64,000 nt of DNA, taken from Eutreptiella sp. 'Long Island Sound 2002' (lineage: Eukaryota; Euglenozoa; Euglenophyceae; Eutreptiales; Eutreptiaceae). This document shows, in pieces, positions 42,689 through 54,672 of the stretch; position 1 is the first letter of the stretch; every line of letters starts with the position of its first letter. The translations under genes and the position numbers were made by a program. Under the pieces are notes generated by a model. That model was not told the origin of the DNA. It worked only from the letters and a program-made list of their open reading frames with translations, and did no database searches. The stretch covers positions 37,502,238 through 37,566,237 of the forward strand of contig OZ038384.1 of NCBI GenBank assembly GCA_964036045.1, in the 5' to 3' direction.

Positions 42689-43123
42689 GTGTTACTGGTT
42701 GTTTGCTGCATTTCCATGAATCTCGCAGTCCGTGTGTGATTGAATATAGTGTGTGCTGTGATTGAATTGCTTTTTGGCCAATCTAATGAGGGTTCAGTGA
42801 CCGTGAGTAGTAAATTGCAGTGCCAATGGCGCTGACGGCAGTCAGCGGCCAACCGACAATGGCTGCCTGTGAGACGCTGTTGGTAACCACCAAATGCTGG
42901 CAGTTACCACAGCGGGCATTACTGAGGCAGAATTTTTGTTTTTCTGGGGAGTGCCCTGGTGGCTTGGGGTGTGTATAGGATGGAGGCAAACGGTCCTGGT
43001 CAAGATACAAGGGATTTCGTATTTGGCGGGAGGCGGGGAGGGCAGGTTAGAGGCGCAATAGGTTGCATAGGAATGCCCTGCATGCCTGACCCACCAACAC
43101 CCTTTGCCGTCTCCGATCTGCAG

Positions 43124-43590
43124 GTGCAGTGGTGTGGATTTCATGTGCCCTCTGCGCCCTCTTTATGGTGCTGGTCTCATTCGTTGCGGTGTCGGCCTTT
43201 GACGTGGACACGTGGCTGCACTGGGCCGCGCTGGTGATGCATGTGCTGCAGTACGTGCCTGTGTGCTACATGGCGCTGCACGTCGCCCTAGAGGCCAAGG
43301 GTGGTGGTGCGGCACTGAAGATGGGGGGCAGTAGTGTTGTACTGGCGACTCTCCTGCATCTTATGTCCGTGTGCCCATTCGGATTCTGGGTCCACTATGT
43401 GTTCCACAGCGTGAGCCCGGAGTGCGTTGTGGGCGTGTTTTGCTTTGCAGATTTGGTGCTGGTTCTGGACGTGATGGCACTGGGCCTGTGGTTCGTTGGG
43501 GTTCGGGCGGAATTCCTGCGGAATAAAGAACAAGAGCTGTTCAATTTCTATCAGTATTGCCAAGAGAGCTGTGATATCCAGCAGCAGTGA
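43124..43590 (+). CDS. Membrane protein exon with four predicted helices
   Basis: The frame follows a CTCCGATCTGCAG acceptor and runs to a stop at 43,588-43,590 (about 155 codons). Hydrophobic segments are VVWISCALCALFMVLVSFVA, LHWAALVMHVLQYVPVCYMA, SSVVLATLLHLMSVCPFGFW and VGVFCFADLVLVLDVMALGL, each ~20 residues and separated by short polar loops. A polar C-terminal tail (RNKEQELFNFYQYCQES) would face the cytoplasm if the count is four. No family recognised. No stop or frameshift lies inside, and a plausible 5' splice site lies 0.5 kb upstream at 42,602, but phases do not join directly, so another exon would be needed. Confidence 0.45.
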
Positions 43591-43599
43591 GCAACATAG

Positions 43600-44944
43600 G
43601 TGGGCCAATGCTGTGGATTGTATTGCGCTGGTGTAGAACAGCTTGTATGGCCACCAACCCCCCCCCCCTCCCAACACCCCCTCCTGTGAGTCGGATGGGC
43701 ACAAAGGCAACCCATGAGAATGCGATGGGTGCCTCCAACACCAAGCGACTCCGCCCCTTGGGGAAGGTGCTATCTGGATGAGGCAGGCGTGCCACTGACA
43801 CAAGTGCCCATGCGCACCTGGGCAACCCCATAGGAGAGCAATCCATCCTCATCACAGCTGTTGCAGGGTGAACCTTGGGAACGCAACCAATGTGCTCCCG
43901 TGTGCTGCGAACCGGACAATGCTGACGGCAGTGTGAAGTAGCAGGTCAAGATGGCATAGCCATGACTACATTGAAGGCTTCAGCCGCATCCTGGGCTCAC
44001 GGGTGCCTCTGAGCAGGAAGGCTCTCACGTCACCGCACCCAAGCACCCTCCTCCCCACATATACACTCCCCCACAACCACACACAACCTGCAGGCACGCC
44101 TCTACAAAACACACCCAAATGCATTAAACCTGAAGTGCCAACCGGCAAACCTAATTTACCTTTATCCCCTCCCCCCCCCGGAACGATCAGGTGTACATTG
44201 TTTTGTGATCATCTCACTCCCGCCTCCGGAAAATGCTTTTCTCCAGTGGCTTGGGACAAGCCCTGTGAATTGCTTCCTGAAAACTGACATCAGTGCATAC
44301 ACCAACCAAGTACCAACCAGTACGCTTACTCAGCCTTTATGGCGACCCTCCCTGGCCCCTTCGCCAGCCGACTGTACGTACCCACCGTATCCTATGTGTT
44401 CTGAGGATTCAGAGGATGGGGTGGCAGAACAGGGCAGCCTGAATCCCTATCCAAACCCAGGGGTACTGCTCGTGGGTAGCAACTGCTGCTGCATGGCCTT
44501 CCCCCTTGCAGCCATGCAACAGGCGGCTCAGCCATGAAAAGCGGATGACTGAGCCGAGGGCAAGACTTGTCCACGGACCACGGCCCATGAGCCACAGGGT
44601 GGTCGGCTCTCCGTGACCAGAAGCTCCCGCCAAGTGTCTCCCGTGATTTCATCCTGACAGAAGTCTGTGCGATCCTGACCCATGAGGTGGTCGGCCATCA
44701 AGGCAGCCCTTGTACTAATACCCCTCAGACCCTCTGACTCATGCCCATGAATGGCTGCTCACAAACATGCATGCAATCCTGATGAGGCTTGCATGTCCAG
44801 CAGATTATGATGCTGGGATACCTGACCCTTGACCCCTCTCTGACTATGCTCTTAAAATTGGACCCCCCCCCCCCCACCTCAGATAACCCCTGTGATTAAC
44901 AGCTAAGTGACAGCTGGTTGGTTAGTGCCTTGTTCAGTGGTGGC
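43600..44944. other. Gene-free stretch
   Basis: C runs at 43,660-43,676 and 44,864-44,876. Frames of 60-110 codons on both strands show no domain. Confidence 0.4.
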
Positions 44945-45345
44945 CCGTAAGTCCCCCCAATTGCGACAATTTACCCCCCAAATTGACGCATCTACCCCCC
45001 ACGGGGTAATTTGCTGCTACGAGGGGGGTGATTTCTCCCGTTTTGTGGTACCACCATTCCCATTAGGAATGCAAGGATTTCCCCCATTCCCCTGACAAGC
45101 GATTGAATCTTCTCATTCTCAGAATCTGTTTAGAGTTTTGGGGGCACAGGTGAGTGATGAAGCAAGCCCAGTGCTTTTTGCTGCTGCATGCTCAAGGGAA
45201 GGCAGGGACCAGAGAGGGGGAAATGGTGGGGGGTAGTTTGTAACAAAGTGGGGGGGGGGGTAATTTGCAATTTTGCAGGGGTAAATTGTGCTGTTGGGGG
45301 GGGGGTAAACAAACATCATTTGGGGGGTGAATTGTGCTTACTCAG
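44945..45345. mobile_element. MITE-like element, ACAATTTACCCCCC-type inverted ends
   Basis: The left part (44,950-45,010) has CAATTTACCCCCCAAATTG, then CATCTACCCCCC. The right part (45,222-45,345) on the complement has CAATTCACCCCCCAAATGA, then TTTACCCCCC and CAATTTACCCC. The inverted similarity spans ~60 bp and the element ~400 bp, with no coding. No target duplication was identified. Confidence 0.5.
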
Positions 45346-45349
45346 GGGT

Positions 45350-46830
45350 TGCGATGACTTTGACAAGGTTGGGGGATTGTTTCTAGCCATATGTTGCACC
45401 TGTTTGCCTGTATTTCTTCAGACATTCTGCAATGTGCTATGATGTATATCATGGCCCAAAGCCTGTTGTGTATGTCCCATTGTTGCCAGTTGCCAGCTGC
45501 AAAGCAAGTAATAGTGGCATCCAAGACTCCCAACATTTCACTTATTTGTCATCAATGTACTGATGAGACAGAGGTATCAGGTAATTGTCCCGCACACATG
45601 GAAAACCAAAGAGCGAAGCTGCTAAACATCTGAGAGTTGTACGGAATTCGATGTACCTCTTTCTTTGTCTGGTACATTCTAGCAATGAGCACCAGCTCTG
45701 CTGACCCCGGTGTACTTCCCACCCCCAGCACCGGATAAACATGAGAAAGGGCCACGGCCTTGGCCTGTTCAGCTGGAGTGAGGTTAGTGTATAGAGCAAC
45801 AGCCATTTCTTTTTTGTTTTACTATGCGGCAAAGATAGACACACGGCATCACCTCATAGGAACCTATCATAAACCCTTAGCATATCATGTAATGCATTTG
45901 GGCAACACCAACACGCATCCGTCACGTGACACACACATCTTGTCATCATGGTATCCAACCCCGTTCGCTGCATCAACCGTCCATCTATTTTAGGACGATG
46001 ACACGCAGAGGTCAACCGGGCATCAATCTTGGCAACCGAACATTTCTGTATGTCACACGAAACCCCTTGAGCTACGACCCTATGCTCCCCAACAGCATAG
46101 CCCGGCATGCTGCGATCCTGTGCTGACTGCCGCCGTTCTGCGAGAGATCCTATGAAGCAAGAATAGAGCACATGTGCACAATTTGATCTAATACCATGAT
46201 GTGTGAGAGGAGAGGAACAGGACAAGTCATGACTCTATGTTTCAGCAAGCATTTGGCATGGTATAGACAACACCAGCCACACGAAGACATGCAGCGATGA
46301 AACCACACGAGTGCTTGTGGAGTTTTAGTAAGAAACACAGTCGTAGGATTCGGGGGGTTAGCGCCTGATGTGTGTGATAAAAGCAATGGCGCTAATGGTG
46401 TTTCGCACCCGTTGACCCTTACACCCGACTCCGTTACCATGCCTCCAAGAGGCACTCAGGCCCAGTCGTTTGGAACTTCGCACCTGGTTCAACTTGACCA
46501 TGCCGCCCCTCCTCTATCCGTTATGTCATGGTGAGGCCCGGCTGGGGGGTTTAGAGGGGTGGGGTGAAGCTTCACAGGTCGGCGTCCCCTGTGGGTGGGG
46601 AGCAATCAACCCTGAAAAAGAGTGGATGTGGTGGGAATGCGCAAAAAGGTAGCAATGGGTGAAACAAAGGCGTAAATCCAAGCTAAGGGGGGGGGTTCAA
46701 AATCAAACTTGCTTCATCACCTGTGCCGTCATGGTGTCCCCGTACACACCACGTTCCCCCACAGGTGCCGAGGGAATCGCACCTAACATTTTTTGACCAT
46801 TTCTAAAATTTGCGGCATTTGCGCTAAAAA
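45350..46830. other. Gene-free stretch
   Basis: Frames up to ~123 codons on either strand, no domain, no repeat longer than ~15 bp noticed apart from a G run at about 46,686. Confidence 0.35.
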
Positions 46831-46836
46831 AAAAAA

Positions 46837-46967
46837 CGCTGCGCGCCGAAAAAAAAGTCTTCGTTTCTTTTTTTAGCGCGGAATATTTTCTTAGCGTGGA
46901 ACATTTTTTAGTGCGGATTATTTTTGTTAGCTAAAACAAAACGAGCTGTAAAAAAATATTCCGCATC
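46837..46967. repeat. AT-rich hairpin with repeated TTAGCGYGGAA words
   Basis: GCGGAATATTTT (46,878) and AAAATATTCCGC (46,956-46,967) are perfect inverted copies ~65 nt apart. Between them TTAGCGTGGAACATTTT and TAGTGCGGATTATTTT repeat the left arm. May be a hairpin-forming repeat or matrix-attachment-like DNA. Confidence 0.6.
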
Positions 46968-46999
46968 CAAAAAAAAAATACAAGACCGTGAGAATTGGG

Positions 47000-48186
47000 A
47001 TGGAATTAAAAAATAGAACTACAGACAGACAGGCTGTACAACAATACAAGTTGAGGTAATGCACTCTTTAGCATGCCATAAGTGCGTCTTTATTCTCTAT
47101 GCCATGCCTGGTTGAACCTCTGAATGAAACCGAGAAAGGGGGGGGGGGGTCAAACAGACTGGTGCAGACAACAAATCTAACGGTGGACAATCACAATTAC
47201 CCATCAAGAATGGAGTAGGCTTAGAGCGGTTCAGAAGTGGTGGTAGCATATTGCACAACACTTCCCACGGTACACGTATGAGATCTTAGTTGCTGCCAAC
47301 GGTGTGCCCTATAGCTGCCTCTCACCACGCGACACGCTTCGCAACTGTTGCCATCATTGGTCTTGTGGCCTCACAACTGTTGGCATCATTGGTCTTGCCC
47401 ATGCACATCAACACGGGTCTCCATCACCCGGCCTCGAACACCTGCGGCACAGCAGCACAAATTGCATTCTAATTGTATCAACATGCAAAGGTTGGTGCCC
47501 CACATAAACGTCGATACGTGGCAACAATTGTCATTGTGGATACGTAAGCAATTGTTTTCGTGGCAGGAAATCGATGTGTAAGGTAAGCTGACCAGTTAAC
47601 TCCCGACATTCGGTGCTGAATATTTTTACATGGATTGATGCCAACAGAGATTTGAAGTTTAAGATACTCAATTTACATGTGGAACTAGAATTATAACTCC
47701 CAGATGCATTATTAACCTTACTGCTGCAGCCGCAGCCAAGCTAACAAAATGCCGCAAAAGCGGTGTCGCAGCCGCCATACCTTATTATTCCCGCCCGGTA
47801 ATTACGTAATTAGGCAAAATTGTTAAAGAAATAACATTAAAGCGCAGGGTTTTTTTTAAACTATTTTCGTTAGTTTAATGATTAAATGCTTTATGCCGCG
47901 TTGTTTGCTGCGTGCAGCACAACAAACTGCCGTAGACGGCCATATTCCTGTGTTGCGCAGGCCGTGCTGTCTGTTGACCTATGCGCAACCCACGTAGAAG
48001 TAAGAAAACATCCCGCAGAAATATCAAACGGTGGTGCACCAACAACAAAGCGAAGCGTAAGCACAAGGAACCGAGCCGTAACGGTACATGAAGATGTGGT
48101 CAGGCAAGCGCGCAGCAAGGTGTGTTGCAAGTGCAAGTGTGTAGCACGTAAGGACAGGCACACATACTCCGTTGGAAGACACATAT
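47000..48186. other. Gene-free stretch
   Basis: G run at 47,139-47,148. Short frames only. CATCATTGGTCTTG occurs twice (47,353 and 47,387), a 34 bp near-tandem repeat. Confidence 0.35.
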
Positions 48187-48340
48187 AGACCGTGTCCCAA
48201 CCCAAGTTCTCCTGCCGGTCAGCCTGATGAGCCGTAGCGAGCAATGCTGCAAGTTTGCAGCAAGCAAGGACACCCAAATATTAACAGACAGTGTCGTAAC
48301 TCAAGTGCATTTGCCGGTCATTCTGATGAGGTGGATCATC
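48187..48340 (+). repeat. Imperfect ~100 bp-period direct repeat
   Basis: CCGTGTCCCAACCCAAGT, then TGCCGGTCAGCCTGATGAG at ~48,190 recurs as CAGTGTCGTAACTCAAGT, then TGCCGGTCATTCTGATGAG at ~48,288. Immediately upstream of the helix-turn-helix frame. Confidence 0.55.
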
Positions 48341-48458
48341 GTCATCGTCATCTGCAGGTTCCGCGCCAAGGGCTGACCACGCACCTCATGCAGCCGCCAC
48401 GCAGGGTCGCCCCTACACTTATGCTGCTTATCCTCTGCCAAACAACCCAAGCCTTGTG

Positions 48459-48839
48459 ATGCAAGCAGTGGCCGAGGTGGGTAGTGGACAAGCAAGCTTG
48501 TCTTCGTGTGCACGCCGCTATCCTGTCAGTGACAAGACGATCCGAAAGGGTGTCCGCAATTACATCAGTGGAGGAGTGGTGCAGCTTGAACGAAGGGGAC
48601 CAAAGCCTGCGGTTGATGACGAGAAGATCGCCGCCTGGTTGGAGGCACAACGCAAGGCCAGTCTCTCCCCCTACAAGTATGTAGAGGTGACTAGACTTGC
48701 AGTGTATAGCCGAAGATGTTTCAGCACGACAACAATGCCGAGTGTACTGTCTTCTCCACAGAGCAGAGGTTGTAGAAGAGGCGGTCAAGATGGCTCTGGA
48801 GCACTGAGCTTATTTTTTTGTAAGTGTGCAAGGGGATAG
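48459..48839 (+). pseudogene. Helix-turn-helix fragment of a Tc1/pogo-type transposase
   Basis: From ATG 48,459 the first ~75 residues read MQAVAEVGSGQASLSSCARR, YPVSDKTIRKGVRNYISGGV, VQLERRGPKPAVDDEKIAAW and LEAQRKASLSPYKYVEVTR. The A..EV..G..S..sca.rY.VS..TIR layout with R-R-G-P-K-P and E-x-x-I-x-x-W-L matches the psq/CENP-B-type HTH plus the HTH_Tnp region at the N-terminus of pogo/Tigger-like transposases. After about residue 85 composition degrades and the frame ends; no DDE catalytic domain follows. So this is a truncated copy or a lone first exon. Confidence 0.5.
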
Positions 48840-48920
48840 AGGTGCATTTCTCAATGTTTTTTTATAAGCAGAGAAATGGAAATACAATGAAGCGAAGAAG
48901 CCACATTTTATAAATGATAA

Positions 48921-49045
48921 GGTGGAAAACATTTTATCTGAATGGCACAATGGTTTCGATAAATAGTGGACAACAACATTCAGTGCAGAAAACATTTTGT
49001 CCGCATGGCACACTGGTTTGGATAAATAGTGGACAACAATATTTA
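48921..49045 (+). repeat. Two ~63 bp tandem units
   Basis: GGAAAACATTTTATCTGAAT, then GGTTTCGATAAATAGTGGAC and GCAGAAAACATTTTGTCCGC, then GGTTTGGATAAATAGTGGAC: about 85% alike, adjacent. The region 49,100-49,740 after it shows only short TTTGAAAA/GTTTGTAAA words and no gene. Confidence 0.75.
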
Positions 49046-49746
49046 CGGCGGTGAACAGCCAAACAGAAAAAATAGACTTGAAGGCACAACATTCCGGACA
49101 CACATTTTTAAAACCTTTAATAGTTAACCTTTAGAAGAAAAACTCAAAACATGTTTGATGTACCCGGGATGTCTGAAAAACAAGGAGACACCAGGAAGGC
49201 AAACGCCGGGGAGATGCGTTGCAACCTAACTGTAGAATCTACTCTGAAACATTCCCAAAACTGTTTGAAAAGTGTCCTTAATGCATGTAGGTTCCATACG
49301 CAGGGTACCTGGGAGGTGTGTCTAAAGAGAGGACAATAAAAGATTTTGTAAAACTGTTTTGAGAATGTTTTTGATACATGGAGCGCTGGAGGGAAGACAT
49401 TGAAAACGTTTGTAAACCCTAGGGGTGTTTGTGAAAAGTAGACCATACAAAGATCAAAAACATGCTGTACAATCTGTACATGAGGGCGAGCAGGGACCAA
49501 TGATGTAACAACCAATGGCCGATAATGTACAATGCCGGCAAACGCTAGGTTTTTTGGTCCCTAACCATTTTTTTCCTATGGGGAACAATTGGGTCTTGGG
49601 GTCAAATGACCCCCGGAAGAAATTGGTCGGGCGGCATTCTCTGGTCATCTTACCTTAGCCATAGTAGGCTCAAGTGACCGAGAATGTTCCGGAAGCGCAG
49701 CTCAGTAGTATCCTAGCAAGCCTATCCCAGGAAGACTTCATTCAGT

Positions 49747-50678
49747 ATGTCTCAAAGCCATGTCTCTGTCAACACTTTTTGTATACGCATTAAGATGTCC
49801 GTGCTATACATATTGTACGCCGTATATGCCCAATGGGCTCATCAAGATGGCCAGCTGCCCCTATATCAATTGGCATTTGACCCCGGCAAGAGCTGTTTGG
49901 AAGACTGTCCCGTAAAAGTTGAAGAACTGCTGAAGGTCGTTACGGCTGCGATCAAATACCTGAACGTCCAGCCATCACTAGCGATTTTTGGCGGAGGCGC
50001 GCAGCGGTCCCCGATTCGTGGTATGCCTGGTGGTGTCGCTGTGACTAGCAAGCGTAATGGTCTGGTGCCAGAGGATAACATTCCCAACAGGCAACCGCTC
50101 CTGGTTACGCCGTCTAATTGTTTAGCGTCAGTATATAAGATGCAGAGGATCTTGGATGATGTGCAATATGTGTGCAATATCTGTCTGAGTTGATCACATC
50201 GACAGTAGCCAAGTCTCTGAACAAGTTATTCGTGTTTCACGGTGTTGAGAGCCAATTAGCCAATGCTCTAGCTGCAGTCCGCGCAACAGCTCGGCGTCAC
50301 GCCGCGGTTCGTCAGATCACATCGAAGGATGCTACACGTCTGAAACAGCAGCTACCCGCTCCACCAGAGGAATGGGTAGGCATGTGCATGCAACTAGCGC
50401 CTAGTGGAGTGTCAACGGGCAATCCAAATGCCCTTTTCAAACAAGCCCGTACTGTGCTTAAAAGGGCTGGGCCTGAAACTGACGGGTTTAAAGTGGCATT
50501 CGAGGTGCTGCTGGACATGACGGTACTTGACGACAAGGAGCCCGTACAGCAAACAATGCGTATGGGGGTCTGCCCCTACGTTAGGAACATGATTTGGGAC
50601 ACTTTCAGGTCCAGGACCGCAAACAGCGATTTTTCTGCTGTCTATCATTTATTCCAACCTAATTCTCTATGTTTTTAA
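49747..50678 (+). pseudogene. Orphan gene broken by an 11 bp tandem duplication
   Basis: Two frames, 49,747-50,193 and ~50,172-50,678, meet at a perfect-looking 11 bp near-duplication (GTGCAATATGT at 50,161-50,171, GTGCAATATCT at 50,172-50,182). Taking one copy away would leave a single frame of about 305 codons across the junction, so one slip event probably broke the gene. The protein has a hydrophobic N-terminal stretch (KMSVLYILYAVYAQWA), LEDCPVKVEELLKVVTAAIK, ALAAVRATARRHAAV, VGMCMQLAPSG and VCPYVRNMIWDTFRSR. I recognise no domain. It is low in repeats, unlike its surroundings, so it may be a recently disabled host or viral-type gene. A sequencing or assembly error could mimic the break. 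Confidence 0.5.
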
Positions 50679-51043
50679 CCTTAAAATCACTGTAGGCAAA
50701 TCTGGAGCTCCGGCGCCGTCGACGCGCGCGCCAGAGATTTACGCTTTTTGATTTCGTGATTTTTGTCATTCGAAGGGTTCTGAATGGTGAACTGTCAGTT
50801 TTGCAGTAGTAGGAATACTACGGTGCCATTTCGGCACTGGGCGCCGTTACCTTAGGTGGCCGAAGCAGGTACACTTTTGTACTGGGGTCGTTAGAAAAAT
50901 GAACAGAAAAATACGGTCGGTGAATTCTACCAAATACGCACTTTTTCTGTCAACAATTTTTCGAAGCGGGACCGGGTCTCAAAAAAGTCAGTTTTTCAAC
51001 AAGGCTGCACAAAAGGAGTGCTTTTTCACACTTCCTCATCAAG

Positions 51044-51365
51044 GATTGGAAGGCCTCGCAATCCAAAAATCATTTTTGTTGCAAAATGGAGCTATTTACC
51101 CACATTTTGGATTGCGACGCCTCGCAATACACTCAGTTGGAATGTGTAAAAGGACCCCATTTCAACAATACGTGGTTGCTGTTCATTGTGTACGCAGTGG
51201 AGCTACCAATGTAAATAGGTGTATTTCTAAATATGCATTCAGAAAATGGGGGTAAAATAGCCAAATTACCCAGTTTGGAATGCGAGGCCTTGCATTCCAA
51301 TTCAAAATGAGGGTAATTCAAGGGATATACCCACATTTTCAATTTGGATTGCGAGGCCTCGCAAT
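51044..51365. repeat. Four short palindromic repeats (ATTGCGAGGCCTCGCAAT type)
   Basis: 51,348-51,365 is a perfect 18 bp palindrome, and flanking CAATTTGG / ACAAATTG extend it. Related copies: 51,279-51,296 (AATGCGAGGCCTTGCATT), 51,111-51,128 (ATTGCGACGCCTCGCAAT) and 51,044-51,064 (GATTGGAAGGCCTCGCAATC). ACCCACATTTT precedes two of them. The stretch 50,700-52,400 shows no other feature. Confidence 0.7.
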
Positions 51366-52464
51366 ACAAATTGAAAATGGCATCATTTCACTACATTCTT
51401 CAGTCAGTGACCATGAAAAGGCAAAAAAAAAACAATCATGACAAAACGTTGTCAGGTACGAAAGTAAAAAAGTAGGGCATGTAAATCAGAATACCGCAGA
51501 TTTTGGGCCTCTACCAGAAAAATATAGGTAATTTGCCGAACCCTGCATATGCTTTTTTCGGCCGAAAACATGCATTTTTGGGGGTAATTGGACTAGAGAG
51601 CTGACTGCTTAAAATTTCCCTCGGCAAAACGTAGGTACATGAGGCAAATTACCTGGTGGAAATTTGCAAACACCCCGGTACCAAAGAGTAAGAAAAAGTC
51701 ACTGCCATGTCTTTCTTGGAGGGCTTGATCCAGGCCAAGCCCCCCTTAAAACCCTTTTGTTGATGCTAAGACAAACTTAAGTGTTTTTATCTCTCTTTTG
51801 TTGCCTAAAGTACACTTTCCCAAAGTAACCAGGGTTGTGACCCTAGCCCCCCATGAAGTTCACCCCTACCACTCAACTGAGCGGAGGTACCTTCCTTCAT
51901 GGAGGATATACCGAAATAAAATAGGCATTTCATGCTTTAGGCCTTGGTGGTTAAGCCTAGTGGTCTCCCACCCCAAGACCCCTATACTCAATTGTTTCTA
52001 CCACTTATTGTGGTCCTACTTTGCAACTGTTTCTGAATACAGTTGCTTGGCCAAGTCATTTTCTGTGTGGTCCTGACATCTATGCCCCACATTCCTAACC
52101 AGCACCATTGCACCCAAAAGAGTGCACATGAAGTGCCTAATGCTATCTCTGAGGCAAGAGTCAGACCAATTTTCATATAAAATCTTTTGTGATTGAATCT
52201 TTGTGTATAAACCTGCTTTGTCTATCTGCAGCCCTTCTGTGTTACACTGGATTCCAAAACCAATCATTGATTCGATCCACATCTTGTTCTTGCTCTACTT
52301 GCTGCTTTGGTTTGGGTTTACAACTACAAAACCTGCAGGATTTCTTCAAAATATCTAGGGCATAAATCAAGGACATCTTTCCGGTAGCAGAGACAGTCCC
52401 ATGTGACCTTTTGAACCGACCCTGAGAAGAAGTGCAGCACACAAAGCTCAACAACAAGTTCATC

Positions 52465-54672
52465 ATGTCCACGCCAAGCGTCAGGACCTGGCCCATCAGA
52501 ACTGTCCAAGTGCAAATGGGCAGCATGGCCCACCCTATGAGTGAACCACCTTACCGAGCTCCACAACATCTCAGTGGCGCATCTGCGTCCCAAGGAGATC
52601 CAGAACGCAGAAGGGCGGAAGAAAATAAAGGCCTTACCACCGAGGCCTTAGCGGCCCACGGTGGAGACAGCTTCAGTCATCTCCACAGACGTGTAGCAGC
52701 CTCAGTATCCAGATCCAACTGTCCGGCTTCATCCTCAACAGCGATTGAAGGCCCTGAGGAGTATGAGGAACTGAGGAAGAAGATGGATGAATACATCCTA
52801 CATGAGGAGTACTACAAATCCATTCGAGGGGAAGATGGAGAGGAGCCATTGGCAGTACATGGATCCAGACCACGTACAGACCTAGGGTCCTACGCGCACT
52901 CTGGCCCGCCGTCCGACAGAGCGGAGACTGCATCCCTGCCAAGACGACCAAGACCTGAGTATCCAAGAGCACGTTGTCCAACCCCAAGGGCTCCCGAAGT
53001 GGGCCCGACTCGAGCTGAGGAACAACATCGTCCAAGGCCAACCTACGGTGCCCTCGATCATACGGCCGAACTGTTGGCCAAACTCCTGTCTTGATCAGAA
53101 GATCCAGATGTGACGGCCCTATCGGAGGCCATTAAGGCTAAACTGGGTATTGCAGAACCCTTACCAAAGCCAGAGTTGCCCTCTCTCTCTCCAGGACTGA
53201 GTACCCTGGCCGAAGATCTTAAGCGGTCAAGGGTCTCAAGGCTGTTGCCTAAGGTCACCTGCCCCAGCCCCTTTCACCCCCGTGCCAGGACTGTGCCCAT
53301 GGCTGAACTACAGGACGTGCCTGTCACAGAGATTGAGAAAAGAGGGCTGTCAGCCCTGGCACCTCTTGCCGGCGTGTCGCCTTCAGGCCTAACTCCGGGG
53401 GTTGAGAAGACCGGCAGGCCTATTGCCCAGGCGAACATCCAGCTGGAACTGCCGGAGCTCGACCCCAAAAATCTGCCCGAATGGGCAGAAGAATTTGCAG
53501 AGTTCCTTTTGCTGACTGGCCAATCCCATGTGGATGTGGCCACCAAATGCTCACTGCTGAAACGCTCATGCAAAAAGAATTTTTTGCAAAAACAGGTGAC
53601 ACAGATTGTGAAAACCTGTTCTACCTGGGCAGAGGTACTCCTGAGGTTGGAGAAAACATTCCCAGTCTATGAGACTGACCTCAGCGTACGCACACAGATC
53701 GAGGAGCTACCTATGCTCCCTGAGTTTCCATCCGCTGCGCGAATTTCTGAATATGTGTGCGACTTGGAGTACTTGTTTTCCAGGATGAACGTGGGCTCCT
53801 ACGGAGCCACTGAGCCCCACCTGTGGCTCATGAGTAAGATCCCCCAACGTACGTGGGATGATTGCCGCTCCACCTCTGAGAGGAAGAGCGGGACCCACTC
53901 GTACGATGAACTGGTGGATCTCTTGATTGAGCTAGCTCTTGAGAGAGAGAATGACTCCCACGTGGAGAAATTCCTCAAGAAGCATTTGGGTCGAGGTGGT
54001 ACCCCTACCCCCGAGCGTGGCGAAGGGAAAGGGCCTAAAAATCCCACTAACACCAACCAGGGAAGTGGTAAAGGGAGGGGTAACCTACGTGCCATGAATG
54101 AGGTTAAACCTGATGCAGGTACACCCCCCCTGTTCTACTGCAAACCTGTCAATGACAAGGGGGGACCTTGTAATGCCTCTGACTGCCATCTCCGTAGTGG
54201 CTGTATGCTGCAGATGAAACGTCAGCAGCATACCACAGAAAGGAAAAATGTGACCCATCAGGACCATTTCAGGTGTACCATCACCTGTGGTTACTGTGGC
54301 AAACGTCGTCACTACGAGGACGAATGCCACATCAAGAAACGCGAGAGTGACAAACTCAAGCGTCAGGAGGAGGAACGCCAGAAGACCCAAACGCCCGCCA
54401 GAAATCCCCCGAATGGGGATAAAGGTGGTAAAGGAGGTGGCAAGGGGGGTGGCAAAAATGGACCCCCTAACCCCCAGAGGCGCTCATCGGCGCCCGTTGC
54501 TACACCCACTCCTGCTGCTACACCCGCTCCTGCCACAGGTGACCCCAAGAAGCGCCCCCAAGGGGATAACGCTACCCCTGAGGGGAATAATTCCAAGAAG
54601 AGGCGCTTGGCCTGGATGGCCAAGTCCCTCATTGCTGCAGGGGTGGATGTGAAGTTCCCTGATGAGGAGTAG
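52465..54672 (+). CDS. gag: Gag with one CCHC zinc knuckle (in-frame UGA)
   Basis: From ATG 52,465 the frame runs to TAG 54,670-54,672, broken only by TGA at 53,092-53,094. The N-terminal part (about 209 codons) is disordered with charged segments (EEYEELRKKMDEYILHEEYY). After the TGA the core reads NIQLELPELDPKNLPEWAEE, HVDVATKCSLLKRSCKKNFL and SRMNVGSYGATEPHLWLMSK, a helical capsid-type domain like the retrotransposon-Gag family. A zinc knuckle CGYCGKRRHYEDEC (C-x2-C-x4-H-x4-C) lies at 54,286-54,327. The C-terminal tail is Gly/Lys- and Pro-rich. An ATG at 53,290 could start a shorter Gag. The TGA may be a mutation, or lie at the end of a separate upstream protein. Confidence 0.8.

Noticed and set aside
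52465-54672. Alternative genetic code explaining UGA and UAG in Gag
   Set aside because: Two different stops in one element are easier to explain by readthrough or mutation; the long transposase and Pol frames end in normal stops and have none inside.
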